24,760 bases of DNA from a virus: the IMG/VR virus record IMGVR_UViG_3300036845_000487, positions 1 to 24,760 of that record. One strand, given 5' to 3'. The position numbers were made by a program, and so were the translations under genes. The notes beneath the pieces are model-generated. The model made no database searches, was not told the origin of the DNA, and was given only the letters and a program-made list of their open reading frames with translations. Of the stretch, positions 6,266 through 13,418 are shown piece by piece (within the stretch, counting starts at the first letter, position 1; every line of letters starts with the position of its first letter).

Positions 6266-6303
6266 GCTTAAGGGCCGCCCAGAGTGATGTCAAACGGATA
6301 TCA
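6266..6303 (-). promoter_or_regulatory. Second leftward promoter with palindromic operator over the -35 box
   Basis: On the minus strand, TTGACA (6288-6293) and TTAAGC (6266-6271) are 16 bases apart. The near-palindrome TGATGTC-N5-GATATCA (6285-6303) covers the -35 box and overlaps the last codon of the primase-helicase gene. It is the same element as at 4837-4855 and would restart transcription for the small genes below the primase. Confidence 0.55.
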
Positions 6304-8238
6304 CCTCTCAGGTGCGACAGGTGGTCCTACCCGTTCGATGAAGCTGATCTGCCGGGACTTTGGACCCCAGGTTCCGACGCGGATGGCGCCGACGACGAAC
6401 TGCCGGTTCATCGCCGCCTGGAAGCCTTTCATGGTGGTGCCGTGGGCGCGTGGATCAGCGGCGAACAGGGTGGGCCCGTAGTTGCGGCCGGGGAGGTGGC
6501 TGACGGTGCGGCCCTCGGCCTTGAAGGCGTCGAGCAGCTGCAGGAACTGCGCGTCGACCCGGTCGGCGGCAATCTGGCGGTCGAGGCCCGACGCCGCCGG
6601 GCCGCTCAACTCGTCGCAATCGAAGGCCCCGGCCACGTAGCGCAGCCGCAGCTCGGCGCCGGCCTGGGTGTAGTTGGCCTTCTTGACCGCGAGCGTGCGC
6701 AGGTTGGGCTCGGACGCGCCGCCGTCCTCGGCGACCGGCGCCGACATGAACATCCGACTACGGACGGAGTTGTTCCAACCCGTTGAGCCCGACAGGCCGC
6801 TGCCCGTGGCGAGCCCCGTCAAGCTCGGGTGACCGAGCAGCAGCATGGCGGTGTCGGCCGGCATCGCCAGGCCGCGCAGCAGCCGCACGAACTGGCGCAC
6901 CTGGCTGCGCTCGTTCTCGTTGGCCCCGTACACGTCGGCCAGGCTGTCGAAGACCACCAGCGCCGGGCGATCTAGCTCGACGAACCGCCGCAGCTCCTCC
7001 CACCTCGGCGTGGCCTGCAGCGCCTGGCCTGGCGCGCCCGTCACCAGCAGCGCGTCCTCGTCGGCCAGCGACCACATCGTCAGCCCTGGCGCGCGCTCCA
7101 GCGCCACCCCGTAGAACGTGCTGATCTGATCGGTGCGGCGGTGCAGCTCGTCGCGGTCATCCTCGGCCGACAGATGCAGCGCCCGCCCCTGGCGTACCTG
7201 TTGGCCGATCCAGGGGAGGCCGGCGGCCGTCGCGAAGGCCAGCTGCAGCGCCAGGATCGACTTGCCGACGCCGCCGTCGCCGCCCAGCAGCGTGACGGTG
7301 CGCGCCGGCACTAGGTCGGGGACGTGCCAGACGCGGGATGGGACCAGCAGGCCCTCAAGACTGGCGGCCGTGAACGCGCCGATCAGCGCCGGGGCCGCCA
7401 CGCCATAGGCCGGCAGCTCGGCGGCCAGCGCCTCCAGGTCGGCGGCCGTGTGGCCCTCCAGGTAGTCGCTGGCGTCGCCCTTGGGCGGGCACGCGGGCCA
7501 GGCCTGGCTGAGGTCTTCCAGCAGCCGTACCCGCGCGGCCACCGGCGCCAGCTGCGCCGCCACCGCCCGCGCATGCTCGCGGCCAGCCTCGTCGTTGTCG
7601 CCGAGCGCGACGACATCGGCGCCCTTGAAGTACGGGTTCAGCGCCGGCTTCCACTTGCCGGCCCCGCCAGCGTTGGTGGTCGCCGCCAGGCCCTCAGCGC
7701 GCAGCCGATCGACATCGCGCTCGCCCTCGACGACCCAGATGGTCCGCCCCTCGGCAATGGCGCTGATCAGCTCGGGCAGCCGGTAGGGGATCGGCTCGAT
7801 GCCCTTCGTCGACCATATCCAGTCGCCGTGCCCGTCCGGGCGCCGCTGCACGAACGCCTTGGGCCGCTTGCGGCACACCTGGAACACCAGCGCCTGGTCG
7901 GCCGCTTGGTAGCCGTAGGTCTGCACGATGTGAGCAGCGCCAGGGTCATGCCCGTTCGGCTTGGACGGCGCCGGCGCCGGGTAGTTGGTGTCGATCCAGT
8001 CCCAGGCAGCGTCATGGTCGAGCAGCTCCTGGCGCTCGACGAAGGTGACGACGCCGCCGCCCTCCTTGATCTCGTGGTTGTAGAAGAGGCCCTTCACGGG
8101 ATCGACGGCCATCGAGCCGTGGGTCCCCCAGCGCAAGAGCGTCGGCGTCGAGAGTTGCGGGTTGGGATCGCCGAGCAGGCGCCGGGCGACTGGCTCCATC
8201 AGGGAGCGTAACTCCGCGTCACTGCGGTACGCGGGCAC
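6301..8238 (-). CDS. TOPRIM primase fused to RepA-type (AAA_25) helicase
   Basis: This is the phage replication protein, 645 residues, starting GTG 8238 after a strong GGAGGGGGG ribosome site. The N-terminus (residues about 30-70, including GLFYNHEIKEGGGVVTF) is the zinc-less N-domain type seen in phage primases. A TOPRIM core follows, with VVEGERD (E171) and GDNDEAG (D214, D216) for metal binding. The helicase part has Walker A GGDGGVGKS (319-327), Walker B VVFD (428-431) and a GH motif near 470, as in RepA/AAA_25 ATPases. It would prime and unwind phage DNA. The gene overlaps the RuvC-like frame by 20 bases and follows it in the Cro-led operon. The family assignment is confident, but primase activity is not proven by sequence. 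Confidence 0.93.
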   Translation of the reverse strand: MPAYRSDAELRSLMEPVARRLLGDPNPQLSTPTLLRWGTHGSMAVDPVKGLFYNHEIKEGGGVVTFVERQELLDHDAAWDWIDTNYPAPAPSKPNGHDPGAAHIVQTYGYQAADQALVFQVCRKRPKAFVQRRPDGHGDWIWSTKGIEPIPYRLPELISAIAEGRTIWVVEGERDVDRLRAEGLAATTNAGGAGKWKPALNPYFKGADVVALGDNDEAGREHARAVAAQLAPVAARVRLLEDLSQAWPACPPKGDASDYLEGHTAADLEALAAELPAYGVAAPALIGAFTAASLEGLLVPSRVWHVPDLVPARTVTLLGGDGGVGKSILALQLAFATAAGLPWIGQQVRQGRALHLSAEDDRDELHRRTDQISTFYGVALERAPGLTMWSLADEDALLVTGAPGQALQATPRWEELRRFVELDRPALVVFDSLADVYGANENERSQVRQFVRLLRGLAMPADTAMLLLGHPSLTGLATGSGLSGSTGWNNSVRSRMFMSAPVAEDGGASEPNLRTLAVKKANYTQAGAELRLRYVAGAFDCDELSGPAASGLDRQIAADRVDAQFLQLLDAFKAEGRTVSHLPGRNYGPTLFAADPRAHGTTMKGFQAAMNRQFVVGAIRVGTWGPKSRQISFIERVGPPVAPER

Positions 8239-8764
8239 GACCCCCCTCCGCTGGACGACCTCCCATTGTTAGCGTGGCGCCGGCGCCAGCGGCGCGGTGA
8301 AGACCGCAGGCTCCGATCAGGCCGGCCTCGGCGCGATCGACATCCTTCTTGAGCGCGAATAGCCCGGCGTGAGCGGGCCAGCGGGCGATGGCTTGCGCCC
8401 GTGCGATGTCCTTGTTCTCTTTGCCGGGCGGCACGCCCGCGTACCGTTTCCAGGTGGCCGGCGTCAGCCAGACGATGGGCAGATCGTAGGCGCCGGCGAT
8501 CCCTTCGATCACGCCGCGGGCGCGACCAAATGCAAAAGCAGCCACCTTGGCATCCGTAGGCCGCGCCCCCACCCACTCGCAGAAAATGCGGCAGGCTTGT
8601 GACCGCGCGATGATCTCGGCAAGCAACGGCGCGTTGGTTGCCCTTCGGCCGTTCGCTTCAAGCGTCGCCGGCATGTCGACGACATCGATCAAATCGGCCG
8701 CCTCGCTTAGTATTGCGATGGCGCCATTCACACCGAGATCAATACCAAGAACGACAGCCGCCAT
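8219..8764 (-). CDS. RuvC-like Holliday junction resolvase/nuclease
   Basis: The 181-residue product begins MAAVVLGIDLGVNGAIAIL, the classic RuvC first strand with catalytic Asp (about D9). It continues with CEWVG (acidic Glu about residue 63), the helix AAFAFGRARGVIEGIAGAYD, WLTPATWKRYAG, and the final acidic pair in KKDVDRAEAGLIG. It probably resolves branched recombination or replication intermediates before packaging. ATG 8764 follows GACGGAACGGTCACA; the operator at 8799-8815 lies about 35 bases upstream. The literal C-terminus overlaps the primase start. After about 8312 the frame loses its G/C third-position bias, and a one-base shift would give the shorter ending AVFTAPLAPAPR, so a local indel is possible. 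Confidence 0.88.
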   Translation of the reverse strand: MAAVVLGIDLGVNGAIAILSEAADLIDVVDMPATLEANGRRATNAPLLAEIIARSQACRIFCEWVGARPTDAKVAAFAFGRARGVIEGIAGAYDLPIVWLTPATWKRYAGVPPGKENKDIARAQAIARWPAHAGLFALKKDVDRAEAGLIGACGLHRAAGAGATLTMGGRPAEGGRARVPQ

Positions 8765-8795
8765 TGTGACCGTTCCGTCATCTGATGTCGCACGC

Positions 8796-8818
8796 CTTGA
8801 CAAGCCGGACTTGACAAG
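8796..8818. promoter_or_regulatory. Operator with two CTTGACAAG half-sites
   Basis: On the plus strand CTTGACAAG occurs twice, overlapping the 17-base palindrome GACAAGCCGGACTTGAC (8799-8815). It lies between the Cro-like gene (stop 8832) and the RuvC-like start (8764). It is the most symmetric of the nine sites and is taken here as the reference copy. TTGTCA on the minus strand could serve as a -35 box. Confidence 0.6.
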
Positions 8819-8831
8819 GAAATTAAGGCTC

Positions 8832-9083
8832 TCAGCCTGCTGCGTCGGTCGTCTCGGAGGGCGGCGCGTCGTAGAGGTCGGGACGGAGGCGCCAAGGGGG
8901 TATGCCGGTGACATCTGACAGCTGGCGGACCCATTCCGCCGGAACCGCGTGCCATCCGCTGATCGCCTGCTTGGTGATGCCAAGCTTGAGGCCGATCTCC
9001 TTGAGGTTGCCGTATTGCGAATACCGGAAGGCTTCGACCGCCTTCTGTGCCTCAGGCGAGGGAGTGCTTGCGCGCTTCGCCAT
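8832..9083 (-). CDS. Cro/YdaS-like DNA-binding regulator
   Basis: The 83-residue product begins MAKRASTPSPEAQKAVEAFR. The helix-turn-helix is NLKEIGLKLGITKQAISGWH (residues about 26-45), followed by VPAEWVRQLSDVTGIPPWRL and RPDLYD, the ending typical of Cro/YdaS-type regulators. It is the first gene of the leftward early operon, divergent from the CI-like repressor across 81 bases. By analogy with lambdoid switches it should oppose the repressor. A half-site CTTGAC lies at 9090-9095 just upstream of its ATG. YdaS-type antitoxin is a naming alternative, but no toxin partner is seen. Confidence 0.82.
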   Translation of the reverse strand: MAKRASTPSPEAQKAVEAFRYSQYGNLKEIGLKLGITKQAISGWHAVPAEWVRQLSDVTGIPPWRLRPDLYDAPPSETTDAAG

Positions 9084-9164
9084 AGCAACCTTGACCTCGA
9101 CTGCTTCCGCCCGTCAGCAATCTCCGCCCACTTACGAAAAGCGTCAAGTTAGGCCTTACCGACC
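9084..9164. promoter_or_regulatory. Divergent immunity control region with operator at 9143-9159
   Basis: The 81 bases between the Cro-like and CI-like starts hold the palindrome GTCAAGTTAGGCCTTAC (9143-9159), only 5 bases before the GTG start of the CI-like gene, and a CTTGAC half-site at 9090-9095. ACTTACG precedes the palindrome (from 9130), an arrangement repeated at 9804-9825. The repressor gene has no Shine-Dalgarno site, so a leaderless message is plausible. Confidence 0.6.
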
Positions 9165-9731
9165 GTGATCGAGACCCCCACCATCGGCGCGCGCATCGCG
9201 CTGGCCCGCGACACCTACCGGCTGAGCCAATCGCAGCTGGGCGCCAACCTGGGCGTCACCCGCGCGGCGGTCAGCCAGTACGAGCAGGACAAGATCAGGC
9301 CCCGGCCGAGGGTGATCGACCGCCTGGCGGAGATGTTCAACTCGGACCCGGAGTGGTTCGAGCGTGGCAGCGGCAAGGGGCCCGACGTGCTCGACGTGCC
9401 GGTGACCATCCCCGAGATCAACATCGCGCTGCTGACGCTGCAGGCGCCTGATCCACGCGAATTGCACGTCGGTCGCCACTGGCGGCTGCCGAGCGCGACG
9501 TTCGAAGAGATCGACAAGCTCCGTGATCACATGGTCGCGATCCTGGCCCCGAACGACGCCGCGCCGATCCTGGCTGGTGACAGGGTTTTGATCGACACCC
9601 GGCGACATCGCGGCGCCGGCGTGTTCCTCTTTATCGATCCGATCGGGGTGCGGCTCTCCAGCCGTGACGGCAACTTCCCGAGCAAGGCGCGGATCATCGG
9701 CCGCGCTATCGGCTACCTGCGGACGCTCTGA
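9165..9731 (+). CDS. CI-like phage repressor (XRE helix-turn-helix plus degenerate S24/LexA-like domain)
   Basis: The 188-residue product begins MIETPTIGARIALARDTYRL (GTG start). The XRE domain is clear: SQSQLGANLGVTRAAVSQYE then QDKIRPRPRVIDRLAEMFN (residues about 18-60). The C-terminal 65 residues (AAPILAGDRVLIDTRRHRGA through IIGRAIGYLRTL) match the beta fold of S24 peptidases and LexA. The usual Ser-Met nucleophile region reads NDAAPIL, and the expected Lys strand reads GVRLSSR, so self-cleavage looks impossible. It likely maintains lysogeny by binding the GTCAAG-N5-CTTGAC sites. It faces the Cro-like gene and is followed by a 129-base control region. Confidence 0.87.
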   Translation: MIETPTIGARIALARDTYRLSQSQLGANLGVTRAAVSQYEQDKIRPRPRVIDRLAEMFNSDPEWFERGSGKGPDVLDVPVTIPEINIALLTLQAPDPRELHVGRHWRLPSATFEEIDKLRDHMVAILAPNDAAPILAGDRVLIDTRRHRGAGVFLFIDPIGVRLSSRDGNFPSKARIIGRAIGYLRTL

Positions 9732-9770
9732 AAACCGGCCGTGTACGGCTCGGTTGTAACCAGTCGATCC

Positions 9771-9833
9771 GTCAATTTGCGCTTGACCAGCCGCTCAACC
9801 GAGACTTACGCTTCCCGTCAAGTGAGGGAGCCG
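9771..9833 (+). promoter_or_regulatory. Operator/promoter region for the rightward recombination operon
   Basis: GTCAATTTGCGCTTGAC (9771-9787) is a palindrome of the shared type. TTGACC (9783-9788) and TTACGC are 17 bases apart and could form a promoter. A GTCAAG half-site follows at 9817-9822 in the context ACTTACG-N5-CGTCAAGT-N-AGG, the same arrangement found before the repressor gene (9130-9153). The gene at 9861 lies about 30 bases downstream. Confidence 0.5.
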
Positions 9834-9860
9834 AAGAGACCGGGAAGGGGAGTGGCGTAA

Positions 9861-10118
9861 ATGCCTGAGCCGGATTGGGAAGAAGTCTCCACGCTAGCCA
9901 TCAAAGGCGCCCAGCGAGATGCCGTCGAAGCGATCCGCGACGCGGCCATCATCATCAAACACATCGGCGGCCGGAACGCCGTCGACACCTACCTGAACCA
10001 TACGCTCTGCGAGCTGTTGAGCGTCGCGATCAACGAGCAGGGCCAGGCGAACGCCTGCCAGCTGATGTACGCCGGCCTGGTCACCGCCGAAAACTACACC
10101 GAGAAGACCAGGTGCTGA
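9861..10118 (+). CDS. Small helical phage protein of unknown function
   Basis: The 85-residue product begins MPEPDWEEVSTLAIKGAQRD. It is almost entirely helical (AVEAIRDAAIIIKHIGGRNA, then ELLSVAINEQGQANACQLMY) with no catalytic motif. GGGGAG precedes ATG 9861 with normal spacing. It is the first gene of the rightward operon, immediately before the YqaJ exonuclease, so it may be an accessory or regulatory protein of recombination. Not recognised. Confidence 0.75.
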   Translation: MPEPDWEEVSTLAIKGAQRDAVEAIRDAAIIIKHIGGRNAVDTYLNHTLCELLSVAINEQGQANACQLMYAGLVTAENYTEKTRC

Positions 10119-10119
10119 C

Positions 10120-11025
10120 GTGGACGACGCGCGCCTCGATCCCGATGCGTTGGGCAACGCCGGCACCCCCGAGGAGCGGCGCACCGGCATAGGCGGTTCC
10201 GACGCCGCCGCCGCCCTTGGCCTCTCGCCCTGGCGCTCGCCGTACGACCTCTGGGAAGAGAAGGTCGGCCAGGCGCCGCCGATCGAGCAGACCGAGCCGA
10301 TGCTCTGGGGCAAGCTGCTGGAGGACATCGTCCGGCGTGAGTACGTCCGCCGCACCGGGATGGAGGTGACCTACCGCCAGGAGATGGTCCGCCACCCGGC
10401 GCGCCCCTGGATGTTCACGCACCTGGACGGCGAGATCGGGCGGGATGGCCGCGCGATCCTGGAGGTGAAGACCTCGCGCATGGGCCAGGACTGGGGCGAG
10501 CAGGACACCGACGAAATCCCGCTGCCCTACCTCGTCCAGGTCCACCACGCCCTGGCGGTCACCGCGGCCGAGGTCTGCGACGTGGCGGTGCTGATCGGCG
10601 GCCAGGACTTCCGGCTCTACCAGGTCAGCCGCGACATCGAGATCGAGCAGCAGCTGATCGAGGGCGAGGCGGCGTTCTGGGAACTGGTGACGCAGGGCGT
10701 GCCGCCGCCGCCGAGGACCCTGGAAGACGCGGTGAAGCGCTGGGGCCACTTCGACGCCAAGGGCTACGTCGTGGCCGGCGAGGCCGAGCTGAACGCCATC
10801 GACATCCTGCGGCGCAGCAAGGGGCTGCGGAAGGAACTCGACGAGGCCGAGGAGATGGCCAAGCTGACGATCATGGAGGCGCTCGGCGATAACGGCCTGA
10901 ACCTCGTGCATCCGGCCGGCGAACTGCTGGCGACCTGGAAGCTGGATAGCGGGCGCAAGGCCTACAGCGTGGCGGCCAAGGAGCCGTCGCGGCGCTTCCT
11001 GGTCAAGCATTTGGATGAGGTCTGA
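10120..11025 (+). CDS. YqaJ-type phage recombination exonuclease
   Basis: The 301-residue protein starts at GTG 10120 next to the upstream stop. It shows the YqaJ/lambda-exonuclease fold of PD-(D/E)XK nucleases: GIGGSDAAAALGLSPW (about 23-38), LWGKLLEDI with Glu69, HLDG with Asp103, ILEVKTS with Glu115 and Lys117, and YLVQVHH with Gln140. The C-terminal half is helical. Such enzymes resect double-stranded ends 5'-3' and work with a single-strand annealing protein, for which the next gene is the candidate. Its stop (11023-11025) is followed at once by the next start, so the pair is probably co-translated. Confidence 0.92.
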   Translation: MDDARLDPDALGNAGTPEERRTGIGGSDAAAALGLSPWRSPYDLWEEKVGQAPPIEQTEPMLWGKLLEDIVRREYVRRTGMEVTYRQEMVRHPARPWMFTHLDGEIGRDGRAILEVKTSRMGQDWGEQDTDEIPLPYLVQVHHALAVTAAEVCDVAVLIGGQDFRLYQVSRDIEIEQQLIEGEAAFWELVTQGVPPPPRTLEDAVKRWGHFDAKGYVVAGEAELNAIDILRRSKGLRKELDEAEEMAKLTIMEALGDNGLNLVHPAGELLATWKLDSGRKAYSVAAKEPSRRFLVKHLDEV

Positions 11026-11026
11026 G

Positions 11027-12172
11027 ATGTCCGACGAAATCGCAGTCGTAGAGAACCCGTTCGGCGAGAGCGCGGCGCGACCGCCTGCGACGCTGACAGC
11101 GATGGCCGAAGCCGCCGCTGAGCGCGAGGTCGCTGAGGTGCAGGCCGGCGTCATCATGGCGCGCAAGTTTCCGCGCGACCGCATCGCCGCCACGGACGCC
11201 ATCCTGCAAGACTGCACGCGCCTCTCGCTCGCCCAGGCGGCGGTCTACAACTACTCGCGCGGCGGCACCGAGATCACCGGCCCATCGATCCGGCTCGCGG
11301 AAAGCTTGGCCCAGAACTGGGGGAACATCTCGTTCGGCATCAAGGAGGTGGTGCGCGGCGAGCGCCAGTCCGAGATGGAGGCCTTCGCCTACGACCTGCA
11401 GACCAACCTCAAGGTCCGCCGCGGGTTCATCGTCAAGCACGAGCGCTACAGCCGCACCGGCGGCCGTCAGGCGCTCACCGGCGACGTGGAGCGCGATGTC
11501 AACGAGATCACCAGCAACCAGGGCGCCCGGCGCCTGCGCGCCTGCATCCTGGCGGTGATCCCCGGCGATGTCGTCGAGGCCGCCGTCACCCAATGCGAGA
11601 CGACGCTGCTGGCCAAGGCCGATACCTCTCCCGAGGCGGTGGGCAAGCTGGTCACCGCGTTTGAGCAGTTCGGGGTGACGCGCGAGCAGATCGAGACGCG
11701 CATCCAGCGCCGCCTCGACACCATCCGCCCAGCCCAGATCGTGCAGTTGCGCAAAACCTGGGCGTCGCTCAACGACGGCATGTCGGTGGCCACCGACTGG
11801 TTCCCCAAGCCGCAGCCTGAAGGCGGCGAGCCGGCCGCGCCGGAGGCGAAGGGCAACGAGGGCCTGAAGGCGAAGCTGCGCCCTACTGCACGGGCCGCTT
11901 CAGCCCCTGCCGCCGACCAAGCCCCTGGCGAAGCTGCACCGCCTGCCTCCGAGCCTGGAACGGCGGCTGGTACGTCGGCTACTGGCGACGCTACTTCGGG
12001 TGAGCGCCCCCAGAGCGGTGCCCACACTGCGGGGCTGGCAACACCTACGCCGGGCTCTGCGACCGCTGCGTCACCGCCTTCGCCGGGCCAGGAGGCCTCT
12101 GGCCAGCCGCCGCCCGCCAAGCCGTCGAGCGCTGGCGAGCTGCCACTACGTGAGCCTGGCGAGGAAGGCTGA
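11027..12172 (+). CDS. Candidate single-strand annealing/recombination partner (C-terminal frame suspect)
   Basis: ATG 11027 is preferred over ATG 11015 because GAGG (11017-11020) precedes it. The core (residues about 30-280) contains VIMARKFPRDRIAATDAILQ, YNYSRGGTEITGPSIRLAES and LAQNWGNISFGIKE, then RRLRACILAVIPGDVVEAA. I recall such proteins beside YqaJ-type exonucleases in prophages. By position it should be the annealing partner, but I cannot tie it firmly to RecT, Erf or Rad52. From about 11880 the frame loses its G/C third-position bias and turns into an A/P/S/G-rich tail. The -1 frame then carries the bias and ends NGGWYVGYWRRYFG with a stop at 12001-12003. A missing C in the run at 11881 would explain this, and the true gene would be 11027-12003. 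Confidence 0.7.
   Translation: MSDEIAVVENPFGESAARPPATLTAMAEAAAEREVAEVQAGVIMARKFPRDRIAATDAILQDCTRLSLAQAAVYNYSRGGTEITGPSIRLAESLAQNWGNISFGIKEVVRGERQSEMEAFAYDLQTNLKVRRGFIVKHERYSRTGGRQALTGDVERDVNEITSNQGARRLRACILAVIPGDVVEAAVTQCETTLLAKADTSPEAVGKLVTAFEQFGVTREQIETRIQRRLDTIRPAQIVQLRKTWASLNDGMSVATDWFPKPQPEGGEPAAPEAKGNEGLKAKLRPTARAASAPAADQAPGEAAPPASEPGTAAGTSATGDATSGERPQSGAHTAGLATPTPGSATAASPPSPGQEASGQPPPAKPSSAGELPLREPGEEG
12000..12153 (+). pseudogene. Small zinc-ribbon-like protein, frame apparently broken by one extra C
   Basis: From 12004 to the stop at 12151-12153 one frame reads ERCPHCGAGNTYAGLCDRCV and ends QAVERWRAATT, with strong G/C third-position bias and a CPHC-x8-C-x2-C metal-binding pattern. 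It has no start codon. If the five-C run at about 12007-12011 had four C, GTG 12000 would begin MSAPERCPHCG, overlapping the previous stop as GTGA, the coupling used throughout this operon. It is therefore a real small gene either frameshifted or affected by a sequencing error. Confidence 0.5.
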
Positions 12173-12315
12173 TGGAGATGCGCCCTGTCCGCTCCGTCGC
12201 GGTCGAGGCGATCATCGGGGCCAGCAAGGGGGCGCCCCCCGACCGTCCGACCTTGCTGGCCTTGCTGCATTGGATTGGGAGCCTGAGATGGCCGACTGGT
12301 ACGACCCAAAAGTGA
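12172..12315 (+). CDS. Small phage protein of unknown function (47 residues)
   Basis: ATG 12172 follows AGGAAGG at good spacing. The product is MEMRPVRSVAVEAIIGASKG and then APPDRPTLLALLHWIGSLRW. Third positions are G/C-rich through most of it. A short hydrophobic helix (TLLALLHWIGSLRW) may contact membrane or protein. The gene overlaps the next one by 28 bases. Too short for family recognition. Confidence 0.5.
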   Translation: MEMRPVRSVAVEAIIGASKGAPPDRPTLLALLHWIGSLRWPTGTTQK

Positions 12316-12584
12316 AGCTGCCCGAGGACGGCGAGCAGTGCCTGCTGATGCCGCATGAGCGCGGCGGGCTGGTCACCACCCACGTCTTCGGCCCGATGCC
12401 CTGGAACGCCAAGAACGGCTGCTGGCTGGATATCTTCGCCACGCCCGAGGCCGGCGAGATGGTCGACCCGGCCCAGGTGGGCTGCTGGACGTTGTGGGCG
12501 CCGATCGCGCCGGCCGAGGGTCTGCCGACCCCATTCGAAGCGTTCGAGAAAGTCGATGCCGAGCCTCAACGCCAGCATCCGTGA
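12288..12584 (+). CDS. Small phage protein of unknown function
   Basis: The 98-residue product begins MADWYDPKVKLPEDGEQCLL from ATG 12288 with GGGAG upstream. It contains several Trp/Cys positions (PMPWNAKNGCWLDIF, QVGCWTLWAPI), a compact style common for phage-specific small proteins. The frame is open further upstream, to 12000, but that part has no coding bias. It overlaps the next gene by 29 bases in the same operon. Unknown role. Confidence 0.78.
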   Translation: MADWYDPKVKLPEDGEQCLLMPHERGGLVTTHVFGPMPWNAKNGCWLDIFATPEAGEMVDPAQVGCWTLWAPIAPAEGLPTPFEAFEKVDAEPQRQHP

Positions 12585-13227
12585 CATCGCGCGCCCGGCC
12601 GGCGTCTACCAGCTGCCGATCGACGAGCGCGGCTTCCCGGTGCCCTGGTTTGTCGACTGGCCGGACGGTAAGCCCGACCATCGCGTCATCGACGGCCGCA
12701 AGTTCTACGCTGCGGTCAAGCAGCAGCGCTGCTGGGTCTGCGGCGTCCGCCTGGGGCGCGTGAAGGCCTCCGTGATCGGCCCCATGTGCGCGGTCAACCG
12801 GATCACTTCGGAGCCGCCCTGCCACCCGCAGTGCGCCCGCTACGCGGTGGTGGCGTGTCCGTTCCTGTCGAAGCCGCGGGCCCGGCGCAACGAGAAGGAG
12901 CTGCCTGAAGGGCGCCGCGAGGCCGCCGGCATCGCGCTCGACCGCAACCCCGGCATCGGGGTGGTCTGGGAGAGCCTGCACGCCTCCAAGCCATTCAGCC
13001 CAATGGCGGGCCAGCAGGGCACGCTCTTCGAACTGGGCGCGCCGCACCGCGTCACCTGGTGGCGCGAGGGTCGCCCGGCATCGTGCGATGAAGTGCGAGA
13101 GTCGATCTTCGCGGGTCTGCCGGCGCTGCTCCAGGTCGCCCACCAGGAGGGCCCCGAGGCGGTCGCAGCCCTGGCGGAGGCCACGGTGAAGGCGATGAAG
13201 CTGCTGCCAGAGCCGGCGCCGGCATGA
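12556..13227 (+). CDS. Conserved Cys/His-rich phage protein, probable zinc binder
   Basis: The 223-residue product begins MPSLNASIRDIARPAGVYQL. A metal-binding core spans about residues 55-110: QQRCWVCGVRLGRVKASVIG, then PMCAVNRITSEPPCHPQCAR and VVACPFLSKP. This arrangement (C-x2-C, MCAVN, H-x3-C, CPFL) is a recognisable phage hypothetical family, but its activity is unknown to me. The C-terminal half is helical. The start was chosen at ATG 12556, where homology-like sequence begins; the ribosome site is weak (GAGAAAG). It sits in the recombination/accessory operon. Confidence 0.85.
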   Translation: MPSLNASIRDIARPAGVYQLPIDERGFPVPWFVDWPDGKPDHRVIDGRKFYAAVKQQRCWVCGVRLGRVKASVIGPMCAVNRITSEPPCHPQCARYAVVACPFLSKPRARRNEKELPEGRREAAGIALDRNPGIGVVWESLHASKPFSPMAGQQGTLFELGAPHRVTWWREGRPASCDEVRESIFAGLPALLQVAHQEGPEAVAALAEATVKAMKLLPEPAPA

Positions 13228-13418
13228 GCGTCGTCGTCCCGCTCTCCGACCAGATCAAGTGCGCTGAGCGCGAGGTGGCGCTGCGCAAGCGCGCCTACCC
13301 GAAGTGGGTGCAGTCGGGGCGCATGAAGCGCGAGACCGCCGACTACGAGATCGCCGCGATGGAGGCCGTCCTGGCGAGCCTGCGGGCGCTGTTCAGTGTG
13401 CAGGCGACCTGGCTATGA
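13224..13418 (+). CDS. Small conserved phage protein (64 residues)
   Basis: The product begins MSVVVPLSDQIKCAEREVAL. The body (RKRAYPKWVQSGRMKRETAD then YEIAAMEAVLASLRAL) is a two-helix charged protein of a type I recognise from many proteobacterial prophages, usually uncharacterised and sitting among recombination genes. The ATG overlaps the previous stop as ATGA. It may be a coiled-coil or nucleic-acid accessory factor; that is inference. Confidence 0.82.
   Translation: MSVVVPLSDQIKCAEREVALRKRAYPKWVQSGRMKRETADYEIAAMEAVLASLRALFSVQATWL

Noticed and set aside
7324-8211. 295-codon plus-strand frame within the primase-helicase
   Set aside because: Shadow frame; TOPRIM and Walker motifs are on the minus strand.
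10081-11217. 378-codon minus-strand open frame opposite the YqaJ exonuclease
   Set aside because: Shadow of a well-supported gene; the translation is L/A/R-rich without domains.
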